A stretch of DNA of 64,000 nt from an uncultured Lachnospiraceae bacterium. GTDB taxonomy: Bacteria; Bacillota; Clostridia; Lachnospirales; Lachnospiraceae. The stretch lies in assembly GCA_910578475.1 (NCBI GenBank), contig CAJTRK010000003.1:119552-183551 (forward strand). The letters run 5' to 3'. Within the stretch, counting starts at the first letter, position 1, and each line of letters starts with the position of its first letter. The translations under genes were made by a program, and so were the position numbers. The notes beneath the pieces were generated by a model, which saw only the letters and a list, made by a program, of their open reading frames with translations, ran no database searches and was not told where the DNA came from. This document shows, in pieces, positions 9,175 to 17,577 of this stretch.

Positions 9175-9894
9175 ATGAATACAGAAATAAAAATAGCGAT
9201 ATGCGATGATGAAGCGTCCTCCAGAGAACTTCTGGAACGGATGTGCAGAGCATTTTTCCAGAAAAAGGAACAACTCACGAAAACGGATATTCACGCTTTT
9301 GCATCCGGCGAAGAGGTTATGACATCCGGCACAGACTATGATATTCTGCTTTTGGATATCGAAATGCCTGCACAGGACGGCATCGTTATCAAAGATGATT
9401 TTGAAACGAACCGGAAGCAGACACGAATTATCTTTACAACCAGCCATCAGGAACGGGTACTGGAAGCTTTCGGGAAAAATGTGACGGGTTTTCTGGTAAA
9501 ACCGATAGATGAGACGGCTTTTCAAAACGTGATGGAGAAAACGCTCTCCGATATATGCGGACCGGTTCTGGAAACGGAAGAAAACGGAAACACTTTCATG
9601 ATACCGATGAAGCGAATTAAATACATCGAAGCCCAGGATAAATATACATTACTTGTTACAGAGACAGGCGAATATCTGATGCGCAAAACCATGAAATTCT
9701 GGGAAAATGCTCTGCCTGGTCAGGACTTTGTGCGTATTCACAAATCCTACCTGGTCCATCTGGAATATTTCGAGAAAAAAGGCGACGAGGTTTGGCTGGA
9801 CAAAGGAAAACATGTTAAAATAAGCAGATTTCGGAAACATGAAATCATGGAGAAGTATAAAGATTTTCTGCGGAGAAAGGTTAAAGTGATGTAA
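9175..9894 (+). CDS. LytTR-family response regulator
   Basis: 239 residues. Residues 1-120 are a receiver domain with the acidic pair DD at 11-12, phosphoacceptor D61 in LLLDIEMP, the switch threonine in IIFTTSH and the lysine in FLVKP. Residues 135-236 are a LytTR DNA-binding domain (IKYIEAQDKYTLL, FVRIHKSYLVH). Proteins of this type (AgrA, ComE, VirR) bind direct repeats upstream of target operons. The adjacent kinase and the downstream ABC genes are probable partner and target. A weak ribosome binding site (AAGGAAAA) lies upstream. The kinase gene starts directly after the stop codon. Confidence 0.92.
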   Translation: MNTEIKIAICDDEASSRELLERMCRAFFQKKEQLTKTDIHAFASGEEVMTSGTDYDILLLDIEMPAQDGIVIKDDFETNRKQTRIIFTTSHQERVLEAFGKNVTGFLVKPIDETAFQNVMEKTLSDICGPVLETEENGNTFMIPMKRIKYIEAQDKYTLLVTETGEYLMRKTMKFWENALPGQDFVRIHKSYLVHLEYFEKKGDEVWLDKGKHVKISRFRKHEIMEKYKDFLRRKVKVM

Positions 9895-11202
9895 GTGGCA
9901 GATACGGTTTTAATAATGATTTATTTCATCATGTACGCCGTGGAAATATTTTTAATCGGCGAAGGCATCTTTCATAATCGAACGAAAGAAATAAAGAAAT
10001 ATATTGCGGCAGCAGGGGCATATCTGCTTATTATGATACCGGCAGTCCTGTTTTTCAATCATTATGCCGCTATCATGCTGACCCTGAACTTTTTCCTGTA
10101 CATAGCGCTGTTTCAGGGAACCTTTTTCACGCGCATCGCTCATTTTATCTGCGTATATTTAATCATAAACATGACAGAGAGTCTTATCTTCCGAATCGGC
10201 TCTCTTCTGTTAAATCTGTCTTCCACACATTATGAAATCAATCCCCTCATATCGGGTATGTTCAGTTTATTTTTCGCAATCGTAATTACCGTTTTGCTTC
10301 TGTTCATTGTCAACAGAAAATGGGCGCAGAATTTTGTCCTGTATTTTCATTCGCTGAGCCGGTTTCAGTGTTTTATCATTATACTGATTATATGGAGCGG
10401 CATTCTGCTTCCCGGTGTCATTACCCTTATGCCGGAATATATCGGAAGCCCCGTAATCAGCACGATTCTGTCCGCGTTTGCCATCCTTTTTACAGGAGCC
10501 GCTCTTACCGGCATTCTTCTGTTTGTATTTCTTATATACCATAAAGAGTATTACCTGAAACAAAATAAAATGAAAGAAGAAATCATCCGCGTTCAGCAGA
10601 AATACTATCAGAATATACATGACAACGATATGGAAATGCGCAGATTCCGCCATGACATACATGCTCAGTTAAAATGTCTTGGGCTTCTTCTTGCGGACGG
10701 GCAGACCCAAAAGGCGCTGGAACATTTACAGCGTATTGAACATCATTTTGAAGAACTGACAATGCAGAAGTGCCACACCGGGAATGAGATATTAGATGTC
10801 ATTTTGAATCAGAAAATACTGGAAGCAAAAAAGAAGGACATCCATATAACGGTTGAAGGCAGACTGGATAAACCGGACTTTATGGATTCCTATCATTTAT
10901 GTACGCTATTTTCCAACATGCTTGATAACTGCATCGAAGCATGTGAAGCAATGCCGGACGCAAATGCGCTTATCACCGTTTCCATACTGACCCATCGGAA
11001 TACAGTACTTTTTCAATTTACAAACCCGGCAACCATCCGGATGTACGAGGCGGTAAAAAGCGGAAGAACGACGAAAGCAGATTGCATCAATCACGGGTTC
11101 GGCATGGAAAATATCCAACGGGCGCTTTATGAAAACAACGGAGAAACTGACTGTCTTTTTCAGGACGGAAAACTGATTACCGATTTCTATTTTGAAATGT
11201 GA
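9895..11202 (+). CDS. AgrC-type sensor histidine kinase (GHKL ATPase)
   Basis: 435 residues starting at GTG directly after the regulator stop codon, so translation is probably coupled. Residues 1-215 contain about six hydrophobic membrane segments, a sensor type used for peptides and other membrane-acting signals. The dimerisation/phosphorylation motif RHDIHAQLKCL has the phospho-acceptor H253. The N box is NMLDNCIEAC and the G box GFGMENIQRAL, giving a GHKL ATPase. With the LytTR regulator it forms a two-component system; no peptide-precursor gene is seen beside it. The stop codon sits inside the first copy of a 32-bp tandem duplication (11176-11239). Confidence 0.9.
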   Translation: MADTVLIMIYFIMYAVEIFLIGEGIFHNRTKEIKKYIAAAGAYLLIMIPAVLFFNHYAAIMLTLNFFLYIALFQGTFFTRIAHFICVYLIINMTESLIFRIGSLLLNLSSTHYEINPLISGMFSLFFAIVITVLLLFIVNRKWAQNFVLYFHSLSRFQCFIIILIIWSGILLPGVITLMPEYIGSPVISTILSAFAILFTGAALTGILLFVFLIYHKEYYLKQNKMKEEIIRVQQKYYQNIHDNDMEMRRFRHDIHAQLKCLGLLLADGQTQKALEHLQRIEHHFEELTMQKCHTGNEILDVILNQKILEAKKKDIHITVEGRLDKPDFMDSYHLCTLFSNMLDNCIEACEAMPDANALITVSILTHRNTVLFQFTNPATIRMYEAVKSGRTTKADCINHGFGMENIQRALYENNGETDCLFQDGKLITDFYFEM

Positions 11203-11239
11203 AAAGTATTACCGATTTCTATTTTAAAATATGAAAAGC
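11176..11239 (+). repeat. 32-bp tandem duplication spanning the kinase stop codon
   Basis: Copies 11176-11207 and 11208-11239 both begin ATTACCGATTTCTATTTT and differ at only a few positions (for example GAAATGTG versus AAAATATG). The first copy encodes the last residues and the stop of the kinase; the second is noncoding. Confidence 0.85.
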
Positions 11240-11266
11240 ATTTCCATCACACTGTATTATCCCATG

Positions 11267-11295
11267 AGCCTGCCGCTTATTACGGCAGGCTGTTT
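11267..11295 (+). terminator. Hairpin after the kinase gene
   Basis: A perfect 9-bp stem: AGCCTGCCG (11267-11275) and CGGCAGGCT (11283-11291), followed by only a short T-rich tail. It probably separates the regulator-kinase transcript from the ABC operon. Confidence 0.65.
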
Positions 11296-11334
11296 GCATG
11301 ATACGACAAAATCCAGTACTTGGCGACAGAGTAA

Positions 11335-11363
11335 TTGAGAACCGGAAAAGGGTATGGTAATTT
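11335..11363 (+). promoter_or_regulatory. Candidate promoter of the ABC transporter operon
   Basis: TTGAGA (11335-11340), 17-base spacer, TAATTT (11358-11363), about 70 bases before the ATPase start codon. No clear pair of LytTR-type direct repeats was recognised by eye. Confidence 0.4.
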
Positions 11364-11433
11364 AATCATAGCACCGGTCAATTCGACCATAAAAAATCAA
11401 CGGGCAAGCCAGCGCAGGCAGATGGGAGTTCAC

Positions 11434-12237
11434 ATGGGAAAATTATTGGAAGTCAGAAATCTGACAAAAAACTATGGGAAAGGAACAGCCGCAGGCAAGG
11501 CTGTCGATGCTATGAATCTGGATATCGCCGAGCAGGAATTTGTCATCATGATGGGCGCCTCCGGTTCCGGGAAAACAAGTCTTCTGCATCTGATAGCCGG
11601 TATTGACGATTTTGATGAGGGAACAATCCACTACAAAAACATTGATTTTGGCCATATGAGTGAAAAATCAAAAACAATCTTCCGGCGGGAAAACATTGGA
11701 ATTGTATTCCAGCAGCACTTTCTGATTCCCGACCTTACCGTCTATGAAAATATCATCCTGCCATTGATATTGTCAGGAAAAATGGAATCGGGCAAAGAAA
11801 AGGATTCTGTCAAACATACCATCTTAAAATTATGCGGACAGTGCGGCCTGCAGGAACATATCGGAAAATTTCCGTCCCAACTCTCCGGAGGCCAGCAGCA
11901 AAGAGCCGCCATACTGCGTTCCGTCGTAAACAGACCGCCTCTGTTATTATGCGATGAACCCACCGGCAGCCTGAATTCGGCACAGACAGATATTGTTATG
12001 AAGATGTTAAACATATTAAACAAAGAAGGCCAGACCATCCTGCTCGTCACTCATGATATTAAGGTCGCCGCCAGAGGAAAACGCGTTATTTACATCAAAG
12101 ACGGGCGTATCAGCGAAGAACTGCGGTTTGACGAATCTCACGCCGGCAAAATGTCTTCCGGCAAAACTTCTTCCGGCGAAATCTACCGCCACAGGGAAAA
12201 GGAACTTATGGATTTTCTGGAGCAAAAAGGCTGGTAG
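11434..12237 (+). CDS. ABC transporter ATP-binding protein, MacB/BceA type
   Basis: 267 residues. Walker A GASGSGKT (41-48), Q-loop around FQQHFLIPDLT, signature LSGGQQQR (150-157) and Walker B LLLCDEPT (D174, E175) are intact. The short spacing and the ENIILPL motif fit ATPases that pair with FtsX-domain permeases, which export or sense antimicrobial peptides or extract lipoproteins. GGGAG 6 bases upstream decides this start; a second in-frame ATG lies four codons upstream. The C-terminal tail (SHAGKMSSGKTSSGEIYR) is longer than usual. The permease gene follows 16 bases later. Confidence 0.92.
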   Translation: MGKLLEVRNLTKNYGKGTAAGKAVDAMNLDIAEQEFVIMMGASGSGKTSLLHLIAGIDDFDEGTIHYKNIDFGHMSEKSKTIFRRENIGIVFQQHFLIPDLTVYENIILPLILSGKMESGKEKDSVKHTILKLCGQCGLQEHIGKFPSQLSGGQQQRAAILRSVVNRPPLLLCDEPTGSLNSAQTDIVMKMLNILNKEGQTILLVTHDIKVAARGKRVIYIKDGRISEELRFDESHAGKMSSGKTSSGEIYRHREKELMDFLEQKGW

Positions 12238-12253
12238 AGAATGGAGGATTATT

Positions 12254-14614
12254 ATGAAGGCAAGTCTGATGTGCAGTCTCGCAAAACTGAGAAGACGGAA
12301 ACTCCCAAATCTGTTTCTGGGCATCTGTATTTTTATCACCACGGCATTATCCGTAAACGCCCTCGTACTGTTTACAGAATTAGATTCGATATTTGACAGC
12401 GCATACGCGCAAATGGAGGGCCCGCAGCTATGCTGTCTGTGGAGCAATGATATATTTTCGGCAAATGTTGTAAAACAATACCTGGATTCTTCACCGGAAA
12501 AATTTGAATATCAGATAACCGAAAAAACCAAAACAATCGATTATATCGAAAAATCCGGCACGAAGTTAAGCAACGGCATTCTTTTAGAGCTTCCTGAAAA
12601 ACCGGGAAAAGATATGATGTCACCCAAAATTTCTGACACTTCTGAGTTTACAATGCCCGGCGATGGCGAAGTGTGGGTCACGACAAAGCTCGCAGCTATT
12701 CTTAAGCTAAAGAACGGAGACACATTTTCCCTGCAGTTTGGCGATACATCCGTCTTCGTGAAGGTCGTAAAAATTGTCACCGACCCCGTTTTCGGAAGCA
12801 GCGGCACAAATGTATACCGCATGTGGTGCGGATATAACCGGCTCGATGGCTTCCCGGCAGCAGAAAATAATGCGGCAAGTTATCTTGAAATCAAGTTTGA
12901 CGAATACAGCCATCTGACAGAGCAGAATTTCATCCGTGAAACGGAAGAATACTTTGAAATGCCATTAGGCAATGCGCTGTATACTTATGATATGATTAAA
13001 AGCGGCTATACGGCAGTCTGGCAGATGACAGGCGCGGTCCTGTGTTTTGTAAGCCTGATTCTTGTCATAACCGTCGTGGCTCTGTCCGTATTTCTGATAA
13101 AAAACGACATCGATGAAGACGTTAAAAATATTGGTATTTACAAAGCATTAGGCATGACAGACACACAGATTTTTAACGGATATCTTATCTGCTATGGTAT
13201 CATAGGTCTTGCCGGAACCGTGCCCGGAAGCATGGCCGGCGGTCTGTTCACTCGGAAAATTATCGCCCAAATATTAAAGGAAACAGCCATATCCACAATT
13301 TCCTTCACAGGTATAGCCCGCTATCAGTTTTTTACATGGGCTGTCGTCCTGTTGTTCGTCCTGCTCATATGTTTTGGCGCCATCTTTCAGGTATGTCGTT
13401 TAAACGCTTCTTACGCACTCAGAAAAGGCGCATGGCATTCGGATGAAATAGGCGCTGGAAACAGAAAAATTCCGCCATATAACGGAAAAGTATCTTTCGA
13501 ATTTTATTACGCCGTCAGAAAAATGCAGCAAAGAAAGCTGAGATACCTTTATATGGCCGCAGTCTCCTTTCTTTTGAGCAGTCTGACCGTCCTTTGTGCA
13601 GGATGCCTGAAGGCCGTCGGGAATATAGATGAAGAGCCGGAAACATGGGGATTCATCAAAACGGATATCTATGTCACCGCTCTGGAAAACACGCCGGTGA
13701 GCGCCATTCTGGATGAATTGAAAGAAGACCCCGGAATAGATTATACCTATGGGGCGAACAAAATATATGTTACATACAAGCCTGCTGCGGAAAAAACATA
13801 CCGGAGTATTACGACAGAACTTTATGAACTGCCCTGGCATGAAAAAATAAACGACAGAGCGTTATACGGAAGACGTCCTCTCAGCGAAAATGAGATAGGC
13901 GTCGGGCTTGGACTTGCAAGAACGTATGGGTTCGAGGTCGGAGATAAAATTGAATTACTTGTAAACGGTCAGCGGAAAGAATATGAAATCACCGAAATCT
14001 TTCAGACGCTTTCCAATTCCGGAAATGTCTTTCGGATGGTCACGGACAATCTGGACGAATTTGTTAAAGCAGACGGCCATTACGGGGATTATATGCTTGT
14101 GCTCCGAAACAGTTCGGATAAATGGGAATATGCAAAAGAACTCGCAGATAGATACGACGGCAAATTTGCCTTTATCGCTTCGAAGTCGAACGGAGAAAGT
14201 TTTACGGGCGTTCTGGCGCCTGCTGCCGGAATGATATTAACCGTTTTGGTGGTTATTATCGTTCTGATTACAACTACCCTCACATTTTTATTAATTAAGC
14301 GGGAACAAAACCTGATAGGATTGCTGAAAGCAATCGGACTGACCTCGCGGCAGACGCTCAAAATATATCTTTACCGGAATTGTCTGCCGGCCATATTGGG
14401 AAGCGCCGCCGGCGTCGCGGCGGGCACATTTATCATTCCTGCTTTGCTGTCCCCATATGCAAAACGATTGGGGCTGACAGAATTTCCGTTTGCAGGTTCC
14501 CCTGCCGGAACACTGACAGGTTTTCTCCTGGCGCCGGTCTGTATTTTCCTGGCAACCTGTACGATTTTAAAAATCATTAACACCATTTCCATAAAGCAGC
14601 TGGCCGCCGAATAG
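12254..14614 (+). CDS. ABC transporter permease with two FtsX domains
   Basis: 786 residues starting after GGAGG (12243-12247). An N-terminal membrane helix (residues 15-38) precedes a large extracytoplasmic domain, then an FtsX helix bundle around residues 255-400, a second extracytoplasmic region, and a C-terminal FtsX bundle (TVLVVIIVLITTTLTFLLI through the last helix before SIKQLAAE). Twice-repeated FtsX layout is usual for permeases linked to peptide resistance or lipoprotein handling. With the ATPase upstream and the LytTR two-component system before it, a stress- or peptide-response transporter is a reasonable inference; the substrate is unknown. Confidence 0.9.
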   Translation: MKASLMCSLAKLRRRKLPNLFLGICIFITTALSVNALVLFTELDSIFDSAYAQMEGPQLCCLWSNDIFSANVVKQYLDSSPEKFEYQITEKTKTIDYIEKSGTKLSNGILLELPEKPGKDMMSPKISDTSEFTMPGDGEVWVTTKLAAILKLKNGDTFSLQFGDTSVFVKVVKIVTDPVFGSSGTNVYRMWCGYNRLDGFPAAENNAASYLEIKFDEYSHLTEQNFIRETEEYFEMPLGNALYTYDMIKSGYTAVWQMTGAVLCFVSLILVITVVALSVFLIKNDIDEDVKNIGIYKALGMTDTQIFNGYLICYGIIGLAGTVPGSMAGGLFTRKIIAQILKETAISTISFTGIARYQFFTWAVVLLFVLLICFGAIFQVCRLNASYALRKGAWHSDEIGAGNRKIPPYNGKVSFEFYYAVRKMQQRKLRYLYMAAVSFLLSSLTVLCAGCLKAVGNIDEEPETWGFIKTDIYVTALENTPVSAILDELKEDPGIDYTYGANKIYVTYKPAAEKTYRSITTELYELPWHEKINDRALYGRRPLSENEIGVGLGLARTYGFEVGDKIELLVNGQRKEYEITEIFQTLSNSGNVFRMVTDNLDEFVKADGHYGDYMLVLRNSSDKWEYAKELADRYDGKFAFIASKSNGESFTGVLAPAAGMILTVLVVIIVLITTTLTFLLIKREQNLIGLLKAIGLTSRQTLKIYLYRNCLPAILGSAAGVAAGTFIIPALLSPYAKRLGLTEFPFAGSPAGTLTGFLLAPVCIFLATCTILKIINTISIKQLAAE

Positions 14615-14652
14615 GCGCCGGCTGCCATGCTTTTCAAAGAAAAATAATATTT

Positions 14653-15882
14653 CTACCGGCACATAATCCGCAGGATATCATACCGTTCCGGAACCTGCGA
14701 CAATTCCACATCCACTATCTGTCTGGAATGCGGGCAGTTTTCCACCGCCTCCCCTTCCGCGTTATACATATGCAGTACTTTCACGGGCACATTGATGCCC
14801 GACGGCTTCATAATCTCGATATCGTCTCCCACACAGAATTTATTCCGCTGTTCGATACGGGCGCGGCCGGCTTCATCCACGGAACCCACGATGCCAAGAT
14901 AAATGTATTCGTTCACATAGGTATTGTTATCATAAATCTGTGCATGCTCCGTTTCCTGTTTTCCGAAATAAAACCCTGTCGTAAACTGACGATAAGTGCA
15001 CTTGGCGATTTCCGCCCTGTACCATCCCATATTTTCGCGGTATTTTTCTTCCGATTCCAGATAATCATCAATTGCCTTCCGATATGTGCGCGCCACCGTC
15101 GCGACATACAGCGCGGTCTTCATCCTGCCTTCTATTTTAAAACTGTCGATTCCGGCGTCTATCATTTCCGGAATATGCTCTATCATGCACAAGTCTTTGG
15201 AATTAAAAATATAAGTCCCTCTTTCGTTTTCATAGACGGGCAGATATTCTCCGGGTCTTTTTTCCTCCACGACCGCATACTTCCAACGGCACGGATGCGT
15301 GCACGCGCCCTGATTTGCATCCCTTCCCGTAAAATAACTGCTCAGCAGACAGCGCCCCGAATAGGAAATGCACATCGCCCCATGAATAAAGCTTTCGATT
15401 TCCAGTTCTTCAGGAATCCGCGCTCTGATTTCCTTAATCTCCCGCAAGGACAGTTCTCTGGCGGAAACAACTCTTTTGGCGCCCTGCCCGTGCCAGAAAC
15501 GGTAAGTCATATAATTTGTATTATTGGCCTGCGTGGAAATATGAATATCGATTTCCGGGCATATTTCCTTCGCCAGCATAAACATTCCCGGGTCAGCAAT
15601 AATCAGCGCGTCCGGCTTCATTTCTTTCAGTTCTCTGAAATACGCGGCCGCGCCTTCCATATCATCGTTATGCGCAAGAATATTCGCCGTCACATGTACG
15701 CGCACGTCATGCGCGTGTGCAAAAGCAATTCCTTCCGCCATCTCTTCTTTCGTAAAATTTTTCGCTTTCGCACGCAGTCCGAAAGCCTCTCCTCCGATAT
15801 ACACCGCATCCGCGCCGAATATTACCGCCGTTTTCAATACTTCCAGACTGCTCGCCGGAATCAGTAATTCTGGTTTCTTCAT
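14653..15882 (-). CDS. Peptidase U32 family protein, likely tRNA 5-hydroxyuridine synthesis (TrhP/YrrN-O type)
   Basis: 409 residues of the U32 family, with the signature ESFIHGAMCISYSGRCLLSSY near residues 163-183 and the conserved cysteines in GACTHPCRW. Despite the family name, members such as TrhP act in prephenate-dependent 5-hydroxylation of the wobble uridine of tRNAs. Support here is context: the next gene upstream on the same strand is a TrmR-like O-methyltransferase, which methylates that hydroxyuridine, as in the Bacillus yrrM-yrrN-yrrO order. Only one U32 gene is present instead of two. It is convergent with the ABC permease, with 38 bases between. Confidence 0.88.
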   Translation of the reverse strand: MKKPELLIPASSLEVLKTAVIFGADAVYIGGEAFGLRAKAKNFTKEEMAEGIAFAHAHDVRVHVTANILAHNDDMEGAAAYFRELKEMKPDALIIADPGMFMLAKEICPEIDIHISTQANNTNYMTYRFWHGQGAKRVVSARELSLREIKEIRARIPEELEIESFIHGAMCISYSGRCLLSSYFTGRDANQGACTHPCRWKYAVVEEKRPGEYLPVYENERGTYIFNSKDLCMIEHIPEMIDAGIDSFKIEGRMKTALYVATVARTYRKAIDDYLESEEKYRENMGWYRAEIAKCTYRQFTTGFYFGKQETEHAQIYDNNTYVNEYIYLGIVGSVDEAGRARIEQRNKFCVGDDIEIMKPSGINVPVKVLHMYNAEGEAVENCPHSRQIVDVELSQVPERYDILRIMCR

Positions 15883-15921
15883 CCCTGACCTCTTTCCAAA
15901 AACTCTTACAAAATCGTGAAG

Positions 15922-16569
15922 CTATTCTTCATCTTTTACGCTCACAGTAACCCCATCCCCCAACGGCAGAATCGCTGTTTTCAACATAGGATGATGCTTT
16001 AATTCGTACAGATAATCTCTCATACGGGTATGTATGGTACGATTTCTTCTCGTCACGGCATAACGGGATTCTATGATATCGCCGTCCTGCAGTACATTAT
16101 CGGACAGCAAAATGCCGCCCGCCGGAAGCAGACGCAGAATATCCGGCAGAAAGTGAATATACTGCCCCTTTGCGGCATCCATGAAGATAAAATCATAAGG
16201 TCCTTCCAGTTCTTTCAGAAAATCCGCCGCATCCCCCTCCAACAGAGTAATGGACGCTTCCTTTCCCGCTCTTCTGAAATTCTCGCGCGCGATGGGAATC
16301 CTCTTTTCATATTTCTCGATTGTCGTTATCTTACATCCCTCCGGGGCATACTCGCTCATCAATAATGCAGAAAAACCAATGGCACAACCGACTTCCAGAA
16401 TGGACATGGGCTTTTTCATCGCGAGCAGCAATTTGATAAAGCTCTGCATCTCCGTCCGGATAATCGGCACATTGGTTTTTTTCGCTTCCTTTTCTATCTC
16501 ATCCAAAAAGGGAGTATTGCCCGAATCAAGGGAATTGATAAACGCTGTCGTACGTTCATCTCCTGTCAT
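15922..16569 (-). CDS. trmR: O-methyltransferase, likely tRNA 5-hydroxyuridine methyltransferase TrmR
   Basis: 215 residues of the class I SAM-dependent O-methyltransferase 3 family. Motif I is ILEVGCAIGFSALLM (SAM loop), followed by ITTIEKYEKR (acidic residue binding the ribose) and FIFMDAAKGQY; DNVLQDG fits the metal-binding region of catechol-type enzymes. Position between an MltG-like gene and a U32 gene matches yrrL-yrrM-yrrN in Bacillus, where YrrM is TrmR and makes 5-methoxyuridine at tRNA position 34. The name rests on synteny as well as family; a small-molecule methyltransferase remains possible. Confidence 0.85.
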   Translation of the reverse strand: MTGDERTTAFINSLDSGNTPFLDEIEKEAKKTNVPIIRTEMQSFIKLLLAMKKPMSILEVGCAIGFSALLMSEYAPEGCKITTIEKYEKRIPIARENFRRAGKEASITLLEGDAADFLKELEGPYDFIFMDAAKGQYIHFLPDILRLLPAGGILLSDNVLQDGDIIESRYAVTRRNRTIHTRMRDYLYELKHHPMLKTAILPLGDGVTVSVKDEE

Positions 16570-16625
16570 CGCTTTGATACCTCCGCTTGATTCTGTTCGT
16601 TTCCGGCAAACTTTCCGGCCGCTTC

Positions 16626-17156
16626 TTATTCGTTCCCGTCAGACGTTTCTTCTCCTTCCGAAGACTCTGTTTCCCCGTCTCCAGCCGCGCCGCCGTCTTC
16701 CGCGCCGCTCTCATCCTGCGTATCTTCTGAGCCTTCCGTATCTGCGTTTCCGGCGGATGCCGCCTTATCTTTGCTTTCGTCCTCCGTCTCTTCCGATTTG
16801 GCTGACATAATCGCAATCATTTCATCGCTTTTCATGGATGTGCTGAGGTCGTAGATTCCCGGATTGATTTTTCCGTGGTTTTCAGAAAGAAGCTCCTGTA
16901 CGAAAAAGAGGTTGGCATCTCTTATCAGCCCTTTTTCCTCCAGATTTTTGCCGATATCCAATACGGAATCATCCTGCTCCACAGATATACTTATAATTCT
17001 TCCTTCTCCGGTCGTCACCGCTTCTTCCGCAAAAACCCTGAATCCGAAATCATAAGCCTTGATTGCCGCATCATAGACAAAAGAAATCAGAAACAGAAGC
17101 GCCGCCACTTTAATAATTGTTTCTACAATCGAACCCACTACTTCTTTTATGTTCAT
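16626..17156 (-). CDS. Short MltG/YceG-like membrane protein without catalytic domain
   Basis: 176 residues. One membrane helix near residues 10-30 is followed by a region resembling the LysM-like first subdomain of endolytic transglycosylase MltG (DSVLDIGKNLEEKGLIRDANLFF, then INPGIYDLSTSMKSDEMIAIM). It then stops: the catalytic transglycosylase part is missing and is replaced by an acidic, Ser/Glu/Gly-rich tail from about residue 118. Such short forms are seen in Lachnospiraceae and sit where yrrL (mltG) lies in Bacillus. It is unlikely to cleave glycan; a regulatory or scaffold role in wall synthesis is inference. Confidence 0.75.
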   Translation of the reverse strand: MNIKEVVGSIVETIIKVAALLFLISFVYDAAIKAYDFGFRVFAEEAVTTGEGRIISISVEQDDSVLDIGKNLEEKGLIRDANLFFVQELLSENHGKINPGIYDLSTSMKSDEMIAIMSAKSEETEDESKDKAASAGNADTEGSEDTQDESGAEDGGAAGDGETESSEGEETSDGNE

Positions 17157-17192
17157 ACAAAAACCTCCACTTTGAATCGCAGATTCAGGTTT

Positions 17193-17525
17193 TTATTCAA
17201 AATCCAGCTCCGCGGTCACCAGCACGTTTACTTCCTGCATCATACGGCAGAAAGCCAGTTCCGCCCTCAGAAAATCATCCACCAGCGGATTGGCGCGGAA
17301 TTCTTCATATTCCCGTTCAAAAGCATCGAGTTTGTCAAGCAGTTCGTCCGCCGGAGTTTCTGTCTGCAAGGCAAAATTCCGCTGCCGAAATTCCGTTACG
17401 CCATCAAATAACACCGGGTCCTTTTTCAGCTTTTCCTTCTGAAAGACATACTCCCTGTAAATATTCGATTTTCTGATTTCTTCTATAAAGTTATCCGTCG
17501 CTTTCTGCACTATGCTGTCTAACAT
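17193..17525 (-). CDS. YlbF/YmcA family regulator
   Basis: 110 all-helical residues starting MLDSIVQKATDNF, chosen by AAAGGAG about 7 bases upstream. The pattern matches the YlbF/YmcA (Com_YlbF) family, with FRQRNFALQ in the middle and a helical end ELAFCRMMQEVNVLV. In Bacillus, YlbF, YmcA and YaaT form a complex that controls RNase Y activity and development. Its place directly downstream of RNase J (52-base gap, same strand) suggests a link to RNA decay here also. It lacks any cysteine-rich motif that would prove complex formation. Confidence 0.75.
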   Translation of the reverse strand: MLDSIVQKATDNFIEEIRKSNIYREYVFQKEKLKKDPVLFDGVTEFRQRNFALQTETPADELLDKLDAFEREYEEFRANPLVDDFLRAELAFCRMMQEVNVLVTAELDFE

Positions 17526-17577
17526 GCTGTCTTCTCCTTTTTCACGGTTCAATCGTTGAAATGCTTTTCTTTCAACA

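Noticed and set aside
14728..15867. A 379-residue open frame on the plus strand
   Set aside because: It is antisense to the U32 peptidase gene, whose family motifs are clear.
16626..17156. Frameshift explanation for the short MltG-like gene
   Set aside because: No transglycosylase motif was found in other frames downstream; trmR begins 57 bases later, so there is no room for the missing domain.
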